A stretch of DNA of 64,000 nucleotides from Zoogloeaceae bacterium G21618-S1 (GCA_027214125.1 JAPWHF010000005.1:186951-250950), one strand, 5' to 3'; shown: positions 20,384-30,004, numbered from the stretch's first letter. Notes: a model not told the origin generated them from the letters alone. Made by a program: numbers and translations.

Positions 20384-20916
20384 TCCGCCACCCGCGGCCG
20401 GACGTGCCGCAAGGCGTGTGCTATGGCCAGACTGACGTCGGCCTGGCCGAATCCGCCACCGAGGTGGCCGAGCGCCTCAAGCCGCTGCTGCCCGCCGACT
20501 ATCTTCTGCACAGCAGCCCGCTGCAACGCGCCCACCGGCTCGCCTGCGAACTGGGCGAGCCGGCGGTCGACACCCGCCTGCAGGAGATCAGCTTCGGCCA
20601 GTGGGAAGGCCAGACATTCGAATCCCTCGGCAGCGCGATCGACGACTGGTCGAAAGACCCGATGAACTTCCGCCCGCCCGGCGGCGAAACCCCGCTGGAG
20701 ATGGCCGCCCGCGTGCGCGACTGGATGGCGGCCGCGCTCGACCCGGAGGCCGCCGCGCATGTGGTGGTCGGCCACGGCGGCCCGCTGCGGGTGATCGCCG
20801 GGCAGCTGCTGGGGCTGGCGCCCGAGCGCTGGCTGGGGCTCGACTTTGCCTGCGGCCAGGCCACCCGGCTGGACATCCATGCCTGGGGCGTGACGCTCAA
20901 GTGGTTCAACCGGTAG
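20368..20916 (+). CDS. cobC: Alpha-ribazole phosphatase (histidine phosphatase family)
   Basis: Removes the phosphate from alpha-ribazole 5'-phosphate or adenosylcobalamin phosphate at the end of nucleotide-loop assembly. It has 182 residues of the branch 1 histidine phosphatase fold. The RHP phosphohistidine motif is [10 protein letters not shown], with the catalytic acid region [15 protein letters not shown] and second histidine [11 protein letters not shown]. Most family members have RHG; RHP occurs in CobC-like proteins. Overlap with cobS supports the assignment. Confidence 0.9.
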   Translation: MELYLIRHPRPDVPQGVCYGQTDVGLAESATEVAERLKPLLPADYLLHSSPLQRAHRLACELGEPAVDTRLQEISFGQWEGQTFESLGSAIDDWSKDPMNFRPPGGETPLEMAARVRDWMAAALDPEAAAHVVVGHGGPLRVIAGQLLGLAPERWLGLDFACGQATRLDIHAWGVTLKWFNR

Positions 20917-21019
20917 GCGATCCGCCACGGGCGTCCGGTATACTCCGCCCCTGATCCGCGCCGATTGCCGGCGCCACGCGGCCAGCGCTGTCGCGTGCCA
21001 AACGCCTTTTGAGCACCGA

Positions 21020-21682
21020 GTGGCTAAAGATATTTCCACCCCGATGGGTCGTTTCCTCGCCTGGCTCGACATGCATGTGGTCGACCACGGCTTCGTCCGT
21101 GCGATTTACAACAACTTTCACGACCTCGGCGGCGGCATGTTCCGCAGCAGCCAGCCCAGCCCGGCGCAGATCCGCCGCTACCACCGAAAATACGGCCTGC
21201 GCACCATCCTCAATCTGCGCGGCGAGAGCGAGTTCGGCTCCTACACGCTGGAGCGCCAGGTCTGCGACGAGCTCGGCATTGCCTTCATCGACGCCAAACT
21301 GTTCTCGCGTGGCGCCCCGAGCCGGGCGCGCATTCACATGCTCAAAGACCTGTTCGCCTCCATCGAGTACCCGGCGCTGATGCACTGCAAGTCCGGCGCC
21401 GACCGCGCGGGCATCGCCGCCGCGCTATACCGCATCCTCCATCTCGGCCACCCCGTCGCCGACACCATGAGCGAGCTGCACTGGCGCTACGGTCACTCCA
21501 AAAAGGCGCGCACCGGCGTGCTGGACTTCTTCCTCGCCAGCTATGTGGCCTACAACGCCCACACACCGATCGACTTCATGGCATGGGTCGATACGGTGTA
21601 TGAAGATGAGGCACTCAAGCAGCAATTCCGCTCGGATGGCTGGTCGAGCCTGATCGTCGATAAGGTTTTGCATAGAGAATGA
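21020..21682 (+). CDS. Dual-specificity/tyrosine phosphatase-like protein coupled to msbA
   Basis: A 220-residue protein with the Cys-dependent phosphatase signature HCKSGADRAG (HCxxGxxR) near residues 118-127 and an upstream FRSSQPSPAQIRRYHRKYG segment typical of the DSP-like family. It starts with GTG at 21020. Its stop overlaps the msbA start (ATGA), so it is translationally coupled to the lipid A flippase, which points to a role in envelope or LPS assembly; the substrate is unknown. TATACT at 20939-20944 may be its -10 box. Confidence 0.8.
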   Translation: MAKDISTPMGRFLAWLDMHVVDHGFVRAIYNNFHDLGGGMFRSSQPSPAQIRRYHRKYGLRTILNLRGESEFGSYTLERQVCDELGIAFIDAKLFSRGAPSRARIHMLKDLFASIEYPALMHCKSGADRAGIAAALYRILHLGHPVADTMSELHWRYGHSKKARTGVLDFFLASYVAYNAHTPIDFMAWVDTVYEDEALKQQFRSDGWSSLIVDKVLHRE

Positions 21683-23436
21683 AAGAAGGCATCGCCCTCT
21701 ACCGCCGCCTGCTCGGCAGCATCCTGCCCTACCGCAAGGTGGTGGCGCTGTCGGTGATCGCCATGATCGCCGCCGCCTCGCTCGAGCCGGTGCTGCCCGC
21801 GCTGCTCAAGCCGCTGATCGACGAGAGCCTGATCGGCAAGAGCGAAAGCGCACAGTGGAAGGTGCCGCTGCTGCTGATGCTGGCCTTCCTGGGCAAGGGC
21901 ATTGCCGAGTACCTGTCGAGCGTATCCAGCCAGTGGGTGGCCAACAAGGCCATCACCGATCTACGCCAGCAGGTGTTCCGCCATCAGATGCATCTGCCGG
22001 TGTCGGCGCATCAGGCCGAGGCGCAGGGGCGCATGCTCTCGCGCATCTTGTACGACATCCCGCAGGTCGGCAGCGCGCTGTCCAACGCCTGGATCATCGT
22101 GGTGCGCGACACCCTGGTGGTGATCGGTCTGACCGGTTACCTGGTGTGGACCGCCTGGGAGCTGACCCTGCTGCTGCTGATCGTCGCGCCAGTCATGGCG
22201 ATCATCATCCGCCAGGCCAGCCGCAAGCTGCGCGGCGGCAACCGCGCCATGCAGGCCACCACCGGCCACATGACCGGTGCGGTTGAAGAGAGCCTGAACG
22301 GCGTGCGAGAAATCAAGATCTTCGGCGCGCACGATCACGAAAACAGCCGCTTCGCCGAAATCTCCGAGCGCCTGCGCAAGGAAACCATGCGCACCGTGCG
22401 CGTGTCCGCGGCCAACGTGCCCATTGTGCAGATCGTAGCCGCCACGGCGGTGTCGCTGGTCATCTGGGCCGCCTCCGCACTGTCGGCCGAAGACCGCCTC
22501 ACGCCCGGCACCTTCGTCTCGTTTGTGGCCGCCATGGCCATGCTCTTCGAGCCGATCCGCCGGCTCACCAACGTGAACAACGTCATCCAGAAAGGTCTGG
22601 CCGGCGCGCAAAGCATCTTCGAACTGCTCGACAGCCCGGCCGAGCCGGACACCGCCGTCGGTACCGTCGAGCGCGGACGCGGTGCGCTGCGTTTCGAGTC
22701 GGTCGGCTTCCGCTATACCGGCCAGAGCCAGCCGGCGGTCAGCGACTTCACGCTCGACATCCCGCCCGGCAAGACAGTCGCCCTGGTGGGTGCCTCGGGC
22801 AGCGGCAAGACCACCATCATTCAGCTCATCGCGCGCTTCTTCGACCCCGCCAGCGGCCGCATCCTGCTCGACGGCACGCCGCTGCCGGAATTGCCTCTGG
22901 CTGCGCTACGCGCGCAGATCGGCTGGGTCGGCCAGCAGGTCGTGCTGTTCGACGACACCATCGCCGCCAACATCGCCTACGGCCGACCGGACATCTCCGC
23001 CGACGACATCGAAACCGCCGCCCGCCATGCCCACGCGATGGAATTCATCGCCAAGCTGCCCGACGGCCTGGCCACCCGCGTCGGCGCCAACGGCAGCCAG
23101 CTCTCCGGCGGCCAGCGCCAGCGCGTCGCCATCGCCCGCGCCTTCCTCAAGGACGCGCCGATTCTGCTGCTCGATGAAGCCACCTCGGCCCTCGACAACG
23201 AGTCCGAACGCGCCGTCAAGGACGCCCTTGCCGAACTGCGCCAGAACCGCACCGTGCTGGTCGTGGCGCACCGCCTGTCGACGATTCGTGACGCGGATTT
23301 GATTGTGGTGATGGAGCACGGCCGCATCGTCGAACAAGGCACCCACGCCGAACTCGCCAACGCTGGCGGGGCCTATGCCCGACTGCTCGCCAGCGGCGAA
23401 GGTGTGGTCGTCGACGAGGAAACACCTACGCCGTAG
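21679..23436 (+). CDS. msbA: Lipid A export ABC transporter MsbA
   Basis: Fused permease-ATPase that flips lipid A-core across the inner membrane, 585 residues. Residues 1-310 hold six transmembrane helices with coupling elements such as GAVEESLNGVREIKIFGAH; the ABC domain has Walker A VALVGASGSGKTTIIQL, signature QLSGGQRQRVAIARAFL, Walker B ILLLDEATSALDNESE and switch VVAHRLSTIRDAD. It heads the surface-glycan region, which fits MsbA better than a drug exporter. Confidence 0.9.
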   Translation: MKEGIALYRRLLGSILPYRKVVALSVIAMIAAASLEPVLPALLKPLIDESLIGKSESAQWKVPLLLMLAFLGKGIAEYLSSVSSQWVANKAITDLRQQVFRHQMHLPVSAHQAEAQGRMLSRILYDIPQVGSALSNAWIIVVRDTLVVIGLTGYLVWTAWELTLLLLIVAPVMAIIIRQASRKLRGGNRAMQATTGHMTGAVEESLNGVREIKIFGAHDHENSRFAEISERLRKETMRTVRVSAANVPIVQIVAATAVSLVIWAASALSAEDRLTPGTFVSFVAAMAMLFEPIRRLTNVNNVIQKGLAGAQSIFELLDSPAEPDTAVGTVERGRGALRFESVGFRYTGQSQPAVSDFTLDIPPGKTVALVGASGSGKTTIIQLIARFFDPASGRILLDGTPLPELPLAALRAQIGWVGQQVVLFDDTIAANIAYGRPDISADDIETAARHAHAMEFIAKLPDGLATRVGANGSQLSGGQRQRVAIARAFLKDAPILLLDEATSALDNESERAVKDALAELRQNRTVLVVAHRLSTIRDADLIVVMEHGRIVEQGTHAELANAGGAYARLLASGEGVVVDEETPTP

Positions 23437-23448
23437 GGCGGCTACGGC
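23430..23448. other. Hairpin at the msbA stop
   Basis: GCCGTA-GGGCGGC-TACGGC spans the msbA stop codon, between converging msbA and the sulfotransferase gene. The GTAGGGCGG portion resembles arms of the REP-like repeats elsewhere in the window. There is no U-tract. Confidence 0.4.
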
Positions 23449-23479
23449 ACCGACACAAGCCACGGCGCTTCACGCACCC

Positions 23480-24145
23480 TCACGCCGCCGGATCGAAGGC
23501 ATACCCGAAAATCTCGATATCCCGCGCAAAGTGCCTGGCCACCGCCTCGGCGATCTCGTCGGTGTAATAACTGCGGTAGTCCTTCTGGCGGTCCTTGGCT
23601 TGGCGCTTGTGCTGCAGTTCCGGCGCGCGCACGCCGATGCGGCGGCAGGCTTCTTCGAAATCCTCGTGCAGGTTCTCGTAGCGCCCCATGAAGTCGACCA
23701 GCACCTTGCCGTGCAGATCGACCACATAGTCGCTCTGCAGCTCGATGCTGGTATCCACATGAAACTGGTAGGGGCGCTCGGGGTCGAGCTTCCAGCGGAT
23801 GAACTCATCGAAGGTTTCGATGTGGCTCATCAGGTGCGGCCGCTCGCGGCGGATGTGGTGAAATGAGCTGACCTGCAGGTCCCAAGGGTTGCGCACGAAA
23901 ACAAACTTGAACAGATTGTCGAAAGTCTCGGCCGGCAGCATTTCCTTGGCGGCGATGATCTTGGAGTGACGCGGAAACTTGATGCCCAACCGGTGCCCCG
24001 ACAGCGAGGACAGGCGCGAACACAGAAACTGCGCAACAAACCACGGGTCGCGCAGGCGCAGCGGGCGCAGCGAGTCGCGCACTGAGGTGCCGCCGGTCTT
24101 GGCGATGTGTACGAACAGAAAGTTGTGTTTCAGCGACAGCAGCAT
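23480..24145 (-). CDS. Sulfotransferase family protein
   Basis: A 221-residue protein of the PAPS-dependent (Sulfotransfer_2-like) group. The N-terminal FLFVHIAKTGGTSVRDSLRP fits the 5'-phosphosulfate loop, and FKFVFVRNPWDLQVSSFHHI the 3'-phosphate-binding segment with conserved Arg and Ser. It is last in a minus-strand operon after three glycosyltransferases, with the neighbouring frame ending directly at its start. It may add sulfate to a surface polysaccharide made by this cluster; acceptor unknown. Confidence 0.85.
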   Translation of the reverse strand: MLLSLKHNFLFVHIAKTGGTSVRDSLRPLRLRDPWFVAQFLCSRLSSLSGHRLGIKFPRHSKIIAAKEMLPAETFDNLFKFVFVRNPWDLQVSSFHHIRRERPHLMSHIETFDEFIRWKLDPERPYQFHVDTSIELQSDYVVDLHGKVLVDFMGRYENLHEDFEEACRRIGVRAPELQHKRQAKDRQKDYRSYYTDEIAEAVARHFARDIEIFGYAFDPAA

Positions 24146-25297
24146 TCAAACCTCTCCACGGCCCGGTTCGGGCTCTCGGGGCGTATTGTCGCCGGCCTCG
24201 ACGTGCAAGCCCAGCGCGACAAGATAGGCACGCGCCGAGACCTCGCGCGAATACTCGGCCACCGCCGATTTGAGCACCTCGGCCGGCAGCGGCGCGGCAA
24301 GCGTGTCGATCATGGCCTGCCCCAGACCGGCCGCATCGCCGACCGGCACCAGCGCGCCAAAACGCCCGCCCGCCAGCACCTCGCGCGGGCCGCTCGGGCA
24401 GTCCGTCGCCACACTCGGCACGCCTAGCGCCAGCGCTTCGGTCAGCACATTGGGCGAACCTTCCCACGCGGAGCTGAGCACAAACAGATCGGCCTTGGCC
24501 ATCCAGGCATAGGGGTTAGGGGTGAAGCCGGGCAGCGCGATATCGTCCGCCACACCCAGCTCGGCAGCCAGCGCCTCGAGCTTCTTGCGTTGGCGCCCGT
24601 CGCCGAGAATCACCAGCCGCGCAGGCCGGGCACGACGTAATACGGCAAAGGCGCGCACCAGCGTCGGAAAGTCTTTTTGCTCGGTGAGCCGGCCGGCCGC
24701 CAGCACCAGCGGCACCGAACGATCAACGACCCAGGGGTGCTCGACCGCCTCGGCGGCCATCGCGCTCAGGCGTGGCGTCACCACCGGGTTGCGAATCACC
24801 TGCAATTGCTCGCGCGGCAGGCCGGTGAGGTGCACGGTGTCGTCGAGAACGCCTTGCGACACGCACACCACGCGATCCACCGACGGATAAAACCAGCGCA
24901 TCGGCGCCACCCGCAGCCAGCGTGACAGGCCGGCGCGATCTTCCAGCGCGGCCGACAGATTGGTGCCCAGCCGCCCGACAATGCGCACCGGCACCCGCGC
25001 CAGCGCGCGGGCCAGCACGGCGGCGCGAATGGCGCGGTCCTTGGCCACCAGCATGGCGGCCGGCCGGTGTTTGCGCAGATAGCGCATCAACGGAAACACT
25101 GCCAGACCGCTGTGGCGCACGCCGAGGTCGATCAAGCGCACGCCCTCGGGCAGGCTGCCCAGATGCGCGCTATCAGCACGGATCGCCAACAGATCGACTT
25201 CGACGCCGCGCGCGGCAAAGCCTTCGACCAGATTGAGCACCATGCGCTCGACCCCGCCTTCGCCGGAGAAGGAAATAAACACCGCAAGCCGGGTCAT
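24146..25297 (-). CDS. Glycosyltransferase family 4
   Basis: A 383-residue GT-B glycosyltransferase. N-terminal SGEGGVERMVLNLVEGFAAR is the acceptor-side glycine loop; the C-terminal nucleotide-sugar domain has LVLAAGRLTEQKDFPTLVRA, RLVILGDGRQRKKLEAL and the EX7E-like block SSAWEGSPNVLTEALALGVP. It shares TDCPSGPREVLAGG with the next gene and a near match with the third, so the three look like duplicates. Donor and acceptor sugars cannot be told. Confidence 0.88.
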   Translation of the reverse strand: MTRLAVFISFSGEGGVERMVLNLVEGFAARGVEVDLLAIRADSAHLGSLPEGVRLIDLGVRHSGLAVFPLMRYLRKHRPAAMLVAKDRAIRAAVLARALARVPVRIVGRLGTNLSAALEDRAGLSRWLRVAPMRWFYPSVDRVVCVSQGVLDDTVHLTGLPREQLQVIRNPVVTPRLSAMAAEAVEHPWVVDRSVPLVLAAGRLTEQKDFPTLVRAFAVLRRARPARLVILGDGRQRKKLEALAAELGVADDIALPGFTPNPYAWMAKADLFVLSSAWEGSPNVLTEALALGVPSVATDCPSGPREVLAGGRFGALVPVGDAAGLGQAMIDTLAAPLPAEVLKSAVAEYSREVSARAYLVALGLHVEAGDNTPREPEPGRGEV

Positions 25298-26403
25298 TGA
25301 AATGCCTTGAAACCGAGCGCCGCCAGATAGGCGCGCGCGCTCGCTGAATCGGAATAGCCCGCCACCGCCGCACGCGACTGCGCGCCCGGCACAGGTTGCT
25401 CGAGTTGCCGACGCAGACCGTCGGCCAGCGCAGCCACATCGCCTACAGGCACCAGCGGGCCAACCGTACCGCCGGCGAGCACCTCGCGCGGACCACTCGG
25501 GCAGTCGCAGGCCACCGAGGGCGCGCCCAGCGCCAGCGCCTCGATCAGCACCACGGGCATGCCCTCCCAGCGTGAGCTCAGCGCAAACACCGCCGCGCGT
25601 GCCATGAAGGGATACGGGTTGGCCACGAAGCCGGGTAGCGCCACATCGTCGCTCACACCGAGCTCGGCGGCGAGGCGCTCCAGCTCGCCACGGCGGCGCC
25701 CCTCACCGAGAATCACCAGACGACACGGCCGCGTCGCGCGGACCTGCGCAAACGCACGCACCAGCGTGGCAAAATCCTTGCGCTCCGACAGCTCGCCCAC
25801 GCCGAGGATCACCGGCATTTGCCCGCCGGCAAACCACGGGTGATCCAGCGGCTCGGTCGCACGCGCCTGCAAGGCATCGGTCAGGATCGGGCTGGGCACC
25901 ACATGAATACGCGCTCGCGGCAGCCGGGCGAAGGCGGCCAGATCGTCGGCCGCGCCAGCCGAAGGTACCAGCAGCGCGTCGGCCGCCGGGTAGAACCAGC
26001 GCATCGACAAGGTCTGCACCCAGCGATCCATCGCCCCACGGCTGGCCAGATTGACCGACACCGTCGTGCCCTGGCGCAAGCCGATGCGCGTCGGCACCCG
26101 CGCCACGGCACGCGCCAGCAGCGCCGCGCGATTGACCCGGTCCTTGTCCGAGAGCATGGCCGGCGGCCGCTCGCGGCGCAGGTAGCGGATCAGCGCCGGG
26201 ATGGCGGAATTGACATGGTGGGCGCCCAGCGGCAGGTGGCGAGCGCCCTCGGGGAGTTGATCAAAATGCGGGCCGTGGCCGTCGATGCCGAGCACATCCA
26301 CCGTCACACCCAGGCGGGCGATTGCTGGCACCAGATTACGCAGCACCCGGTCGACGCCGCTGTGGCCGGAGGTAGCGGCAAAGATGGCCAGATCGGTGCT
26401 CAT
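25294..26403 (-). CDS. Glycosyltransferase family 4 (paralogue)
   Basis: A 369-residue GT4 protein overlapping both neighbours by 4 bp. N-terminal loop ATSGHSGVDRVLRNLVPAIA; C-terminal domain VILGVGELSERKDFATLVRA, RLVILGEGRRRGELERLAAE and SSRWEGMPVVLIEALALGAP. Closely similar to the gene downstream of it in the operon. Probably adds one sugar of a surface glycan; specificity unknown. Confidence 0.88.
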   Translation of the reverse strand: MSTDLAIFAATSGHSGVDRVLRNLVPAIARLGVTVDVLGIDGHGPHFDQLPEGARHLPLGAHHVNSAIPALIRYLRRERPPAMLSDKDRVNRAALLARAVARVPTRIGLRQGTTVSVNLASRGAMDRWVQTLSMRWFYPAADALLVPSAGAADDLAAFARLPRARIHVVPSPILTDALQARATEPLDHPWFAGGQMPVILGVGELSERKDFATLVRAFAQVRATRPCRLVILGEGRRRGELERLAAELGVSDDVALPGFVANPYPFMARAAVFALSSRWEGMPVVLIEALALGAPSVACDCPSGPREVLAGGTVGPLVPVGDVAALADGLRRQLEQPVPGAQSRAAVAGYSDSASARAYLAALGFKAFQ

Positions 26404-27512
26404 GGGTTCGCCTCGGCCAGCAGGGTGTCGAACAACGCGTGATAGCGCTCGGCGCAGGTAGCGGCGGAATACTCTTGCACCGCCTCGCGCCGGCGGTCGG
26501 CATCGCCCGGCGCATCCAGCGTCGCCAGCATCGCCGCCGCCATGGCCTCGGCATCATCGACCGGCACCAGCGGCGCCACTTCGCCGCCGCGCAGCACCTC
26601 GCGCGGCCCGGCCGGGCAGTCCGTCGCCACCACCGGCACACCGAGCGCCAGCGCTTCGGTCAGGGCATTGGGCGAGCCTTCGCGCCGGGACGAGAGCACG
26701 AACAAAGCCGCGCGGGCCAGATAACGATAGGGATTGGCGTCGAAGCCCGGCAGGGCGATATCCTCAGCGACGCCAAGGCGCGACGCCTGCGCTTCGAGCT
26801 CGCCGCGCAGACGCCCCTCGCCCAGAATCATCAGCCGCACCGAGCGCTCGGCACGCACACGGGCAAAGGCATCGAGCAGCACATCAAATCCCTTGACTTG
26901 CCCAAGCCGGCCGACGCCGAGAATGACCGGCGGCTGGCCCGGCGCAAACCACGGATGATCGAGCGGCGCCTCGGCCTGCGACAGGAGTTGCGGCGTCACC
27001 ACCGGATTGCGGATCAGGTGCATGCGGCTGGCGGGCAGACCGGCAGCGGTCGCCACATCGGCCACCACCTCGGCCGAATTGCCGACCACCGCGTCGGCGC
27101 CCTGATACACCCGGCGCACCCGCGCCCGGGCACGCCAGCGGCTGAAGGGGCGCAGCTCGGCAAAACGCGCGCTGTAGCTGGTGCCGGGCCGCATGACGAT
27201 GCGCACTGGCACACCCGACAGACGCCGGGCGAGCTGCATCGCCAGACCCGCGCGGTCCTTGCCGCACAGCACGACATCGGGCCGTTCGCTGCGCAGGTAC
27301 TGCCGTAACTGAAGCTGCTCCGCGAACGCGCCGCCGCGTGATGTCTCGATCAATCGCACGGCGGGCGCAAGGCTGTCCACATAAGGGGCCTCGCGGCTGC
27401 GGGTCAGGAAATCCACCGACACCCCGCGCGCGCTCAGTGCACTGGCCAGATTCACGAGCATCCGCTCGGCACCGCCGTCACCGAACGAAGGAATGAAGAT
27501 GGCAACACGCAT
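26400..27512 (-). CDS. Glycosyltransferase family 4 (first gene of minus-strand glycan operon)
   Basis: A 370-residue GT4 protein. N-terminus MRVAIFIPSFGDGGAERMLV has the usual glycine loop; C-terminal motifs are VILGVGRLGQVKGFDVLLDA, RLMILGEGRLRGELEAQASR and SSRREGSPNALTEALALGVP. The frame runs on to 28205, antisense to the next gene; the ATG at 27512, preceded by GGAG, is the true start. It leads the operon of three GT4 genes and a sulfotransferase. Confidence 0.9.
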   Translation of the reverse strand: MRVAIFIPSFGDGGAERMLVNLASALSARGVSVDFLTRSREAPYVDSLAPAVRLIETSRGGAFAEQLQLRQYLRSERPDVVLCGKDRAGLAMQLARRLSGVPVRIVMRPGTSYSARFAELRPFSRWRARARVRRVYQGADAVVGNSAEVVADVATAAGLPASRMHLIRNPVVTPQLLSQAEAPLDHPWFAPGQPPVILGVGRLGQVKGFDVLLDAFARVRAERSVRLMILGEGRLRGELEAQASRLGVAEDIALPGFDANPYRYLARAALFVLSSRREGSPNALTEALALGVPVVATDCPAGPREVLRGGEVAPLVPVDDAEAMAAAMLATLDAPGDADRRREAVQEYSAATCAERYHALFDTLLAEANP

Positions 27513-27536
27513 GCAGGGCTCCGGAACAAGGCTGCG

Positions 27537-27608
27537 AGTATAGCCGAGGCCGGCGCCAGCCCCGAAGCATGGCGGGCCGGCGATCACGCCATCAGAGCGC
27601 GATATACT
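27537..27608. promoter_or_regulatory. Divergent -10-like hexamers between two glycan operons
   Basis: TATACT occurs on minus (27542-27537, 25 bp before the GT4 ATG at 27512) and on plus (27603-27608, 28 bp before the ATG at 27636). Both are well placed as -10 boxes facing away from each other. No convincing -35 boxes are seen. Confidence 0.4.
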
Positions 27609-27635
27609 TGCCGCTTTCATTGCACACCGGGCGTC

Positions 27636-28718
27636 ATGCCGGACTTCATCTACCTCGCCCGCGGCCGCCCGCAGCGCCCCCGAGCCAACCTGATCCAGAC
27701 CCTGCACACGGTCGAGGCCATTGCCAAAGCCGGTGTCTCGGCACGTCTGTACGTCCCGCCCCTGCCGCGCGGCTTCGACACCGCCGGCTTTCTGGCCGGC
27801 ATGGGCATCCGCCACCCCATCGATCTGCGCGGGGCGCTGACACTGCATAGCAAATGGAAGGGCTGGCCCTTTGTGCTGACGCACCGTCGCGAGCTGCGCG
27901 AGGCGCAAACCGTTTACACCCGGGTGCCCGATTTCTCGGTACTGCTCGCCCGCACCGGCCTGCGGCATTTTCTCGAAGTGCATGACACCGAATCGCTCAT
28001 CGCCGACGGACTGATGACGCCCTTGCTGCAGGCCCACCAGCACGGTCTGCTGCGTGGTCTGGCCGCCATCACCGCCGCCGGGCGCGATGCGCTGGTCGAG
28101 GCCGGCTTCGACCCCGCGCGCATCGTCGTCCTGCCCAGCGGGGTCGACCTGCCGGCCTTCTCCGCCGTGCCGACCGCCACCGAGGCCGACTTCGCCCAGC
28201 CGCACGCGCTCTACGTCGGGCGCATCAGCCGCGATCGTGGCCTGCCGCTATTCGAGGCCATCGCCGCGGCCGGTTTCCCGGTCACGCTGATCGGACCGCG
28301 CGATCACGAGCCCGCGCAGCCGAACGACAAGCTCCGCGTCGAAAATGCTGTACCGCACGCCGAGGTGCCCGCGGCACTGGCCCGCGGCGCCGTCGCGCTG
28401 ATGCCCTACCAGGCCGACCTGCGTCACGCGGCGACCATCAGCCCGATAAAATTGTTCGAAGCCATGGCCGCCAGCCGGCTGGTGATTGCCTCGGATCTGG
28501 CACCCATCCGCGAGGTGGTGCGCAACGGCGAAAACGGCCTGCTCGTGCCCGCCGACGACCCCGCCGCCTGGATCGCCGCCATTCGTCAGGTCCAAATCGA
28601 CCCGGCAGCTGCGCTGGCCATGGCCGAGGCCGGCCGAATCACCGCGCGCGACTATGGCTGGGACGCCCGCGCCACCAAGCTGCTCGCCTTTGTTCACAAC
28701 ACGGACTCCAGCGCATGA
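27636..28718 (+). CDS. Glycosyltransferase family 4
   Basis: A 360-residue GT-B glycosyltransferase. LEVHDTESLIADG and LVEAGFDPARIVVLPSGVDL sit around the domain linker; ALYVGRISRDRGLPLFEAIA and SPIKLFEAMAASRLVIASDL form the donor-binding domain, with a conserved glutamate (LFEAM). It lacks the N-terminal GGxE loop of the neighbouring GT4 proteins. Overlaps the next gene by 4 bp; first gene of a six-gene plus-strand operon. Confidence 0.87.
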   Translation: MPDFIYLARGRPQRPRANLIQTLHTVEAIAKAGVSARLYVPPLPRGFDTAGFLAGMGIRHPIDLRGALTLHSKWKGWPFVLTHRRELREAQTVYTRVPDFSVLLARTGLRHFLEVHDTESLIADGLMTPLLQAHQHGLLRGLAAITAAGRDALVEAGFDPARIVVLPSGVDLPAFSAVPTATEADFAQPHALYVGRISRDRGLPLFEAIAAAGFPVTLIGPRDHEPAQPNDKLRVENAVPHAEVPAALARGAVALMPYQADLRHAATISPIKLFEAMAASRLVIASDLAPIREVVRNGENGLLVPADDPAAWIAAIRQVQIDPAAALAMAEAGRITARDYGWDARATKLLAFVHNTDSSA

Positions 28719-30004
28719 ACTGGCTTCACCGGATCGGCGTCTTCGGGCTCGGCCTGTTCGCGCTCACCAGCGTCTGGAAAACCGCGCCCGGCCACATCGG
28801 CATCGCCCTGTGCCTGCCCGCCATCGCACTCGCACTGTGGCAGCGTCGCCGCCAGCCCTGGGACGCCGCCAGTGCACTCGCCGCCGTCGTCGCCCTGTGG
28901 CTATGCGTCCGCTACGCGCTGCAAAGCTGGGGCGGCCTGGCCGAACCGGGGCTACTCACGCCCAAAGAGGTCTTCATCGACTGGCTGTTCGTCCCGGTTT
29001 TCGCGCTGCTGGCGATCCTGCCCTGCGAGGACCCAGTGCGCCGGCTGCGCCGCCTGTGGATGCTGGCCATGCTCGGCTTCACCTTCGGCGTCATCAGCTA
29101 TCTCTGGCAACGTGGCCTCGGCGTGCTGTGGTCAGGCGAGCGCCTCGGCTTTCATCTGAATCGCGCGCTGGGCGTCGGCCTGTATGCCGGCGCCTTTGCC
29201 GTAGCACTGATCGCGACGGTCCGACTGTGGTGGTCGGTCGCCGGCGGCCTGCGCTGGCCGGCGCGCATCTCCGGCATCGCACTCATCGCGCTGAACCTCG
29301 AAGTGCTGCTGACTGCGCAGAACCGCAGCACCTATCTGGCGCTGGCCATCGTCGCCGCCGGCGCCGTTGCCATTGCCGTGTGGCGCACCCTGCGCAACCG
29401 CAACGCCCAGCCGGGCCAGCGTCGTCTGGCGCTGGGGCTGATCGGCGCGCTGTTCGCCGGCCTGCTGCTGGCGGGCAATCTTGATGCCGTGCAGCAACGC
29501 TTCGAGGCCGAGCGCGCCACGATCGAAACCGTCCTCACCGAGGGGCTGGATGCTGCCCCCGCCGCCTCGGTCACCGTCCGGCTGCGCCTGTGGCGCTACG
29601 TGCTGCAGCGCTTCCCCGACTCCCCCTGGATCGGCCATGGTTTTGGCGACGTCAAAGACATCATCGACCGCGATGTACGCCCGCATGCCGCGCTGCTCGA
29701 AGGCGAGCGCTACGACCAGGTGCATAACAGCTACCTGCAAACCCTGTGGGGTCAGGGCCTGATCGGCACCGCGCTATGGATCGCGCTGTCGCTAGTGCTG
29801 ATCCGCAACGCCGTGCACGCCGCCCGCACCGATCGCCAGCGCCAGATGCTGCTGCCGGCGATGTGGGCGGTGCTGGCCTTCACGGCCGTGTGGGCCTTCT
29901 TCGATTACCGCCTCTCACACCCCGACATGCGCTTCTTCTCGATCCTACTGCTGCTCTCACTGCACCTGCTCGGCCAGCGCCCATCAACGGCGGTGCGCGC
30001 ATGA
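28715..30004 (+). CDS. O-antigen ligase-like (Wzy/WaaL) membrane protein
   Basis: A 429-residue polytopic membrane protein with about ten to twelve helices and a periplasmic loop carrying the ligase-type segment RLRLWRYVLQRFPDSPWIGH followed by GERYDQVHNSYLQTLWGQGL, the H-N-x-x-L signature of the O-antigen ligase family. Either ligation of O-polysaccharide to lipid A-core or polymerisation is possible; WaaL is favoured by the adjacent heptosyltransferase-like gene and msbA nearby. ATGA overlaps on both sides. Confidence 0.82.
   Translation: MNWLHRIGVFGLGLFALTSVWKTAPGHIGIALCLPAIALALWQRRRQPWDAASALAAVVALWLCVRYALQSWGGLAEPGLLTPKEVFIDWLFVPVFALLAILPCEDPVRRLRRLWMLAMLGFTFGVISYLWQRGLGVLWSGERLGFHLNRALGVGLYAGAFAVALIATVRLWWSVAGGLRWPARISGIALIALNLEVLLTAQNRSTYLALAIVAAGAVAIAVWRTLRNRNAQPGQRRLALGLIGALFAGLLLAGNLDAVQQRFEAERATIETVLTEGLDAAPAASVTVRLRLWRYVLQRFPDSPWIGHGFGDVKDIIDRDVRPHAALLEGERYDQVHNSYLQTLWGQGLIGTALWIALSLVLIRNAVHAARTDRQRQMLLPAMWAVLAFTAVWAFFDYRLSHPDMRFFSILLLLSLHLLGQRPSTAVRA

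Noticed and set aside
26400-28205. Apparent 601-residue glycosyltransferase
   Set aside because: The extra 231 codons are antisense to the next gene; the start at 27512 has a ribosome-binding site and the conserved N-terminus.
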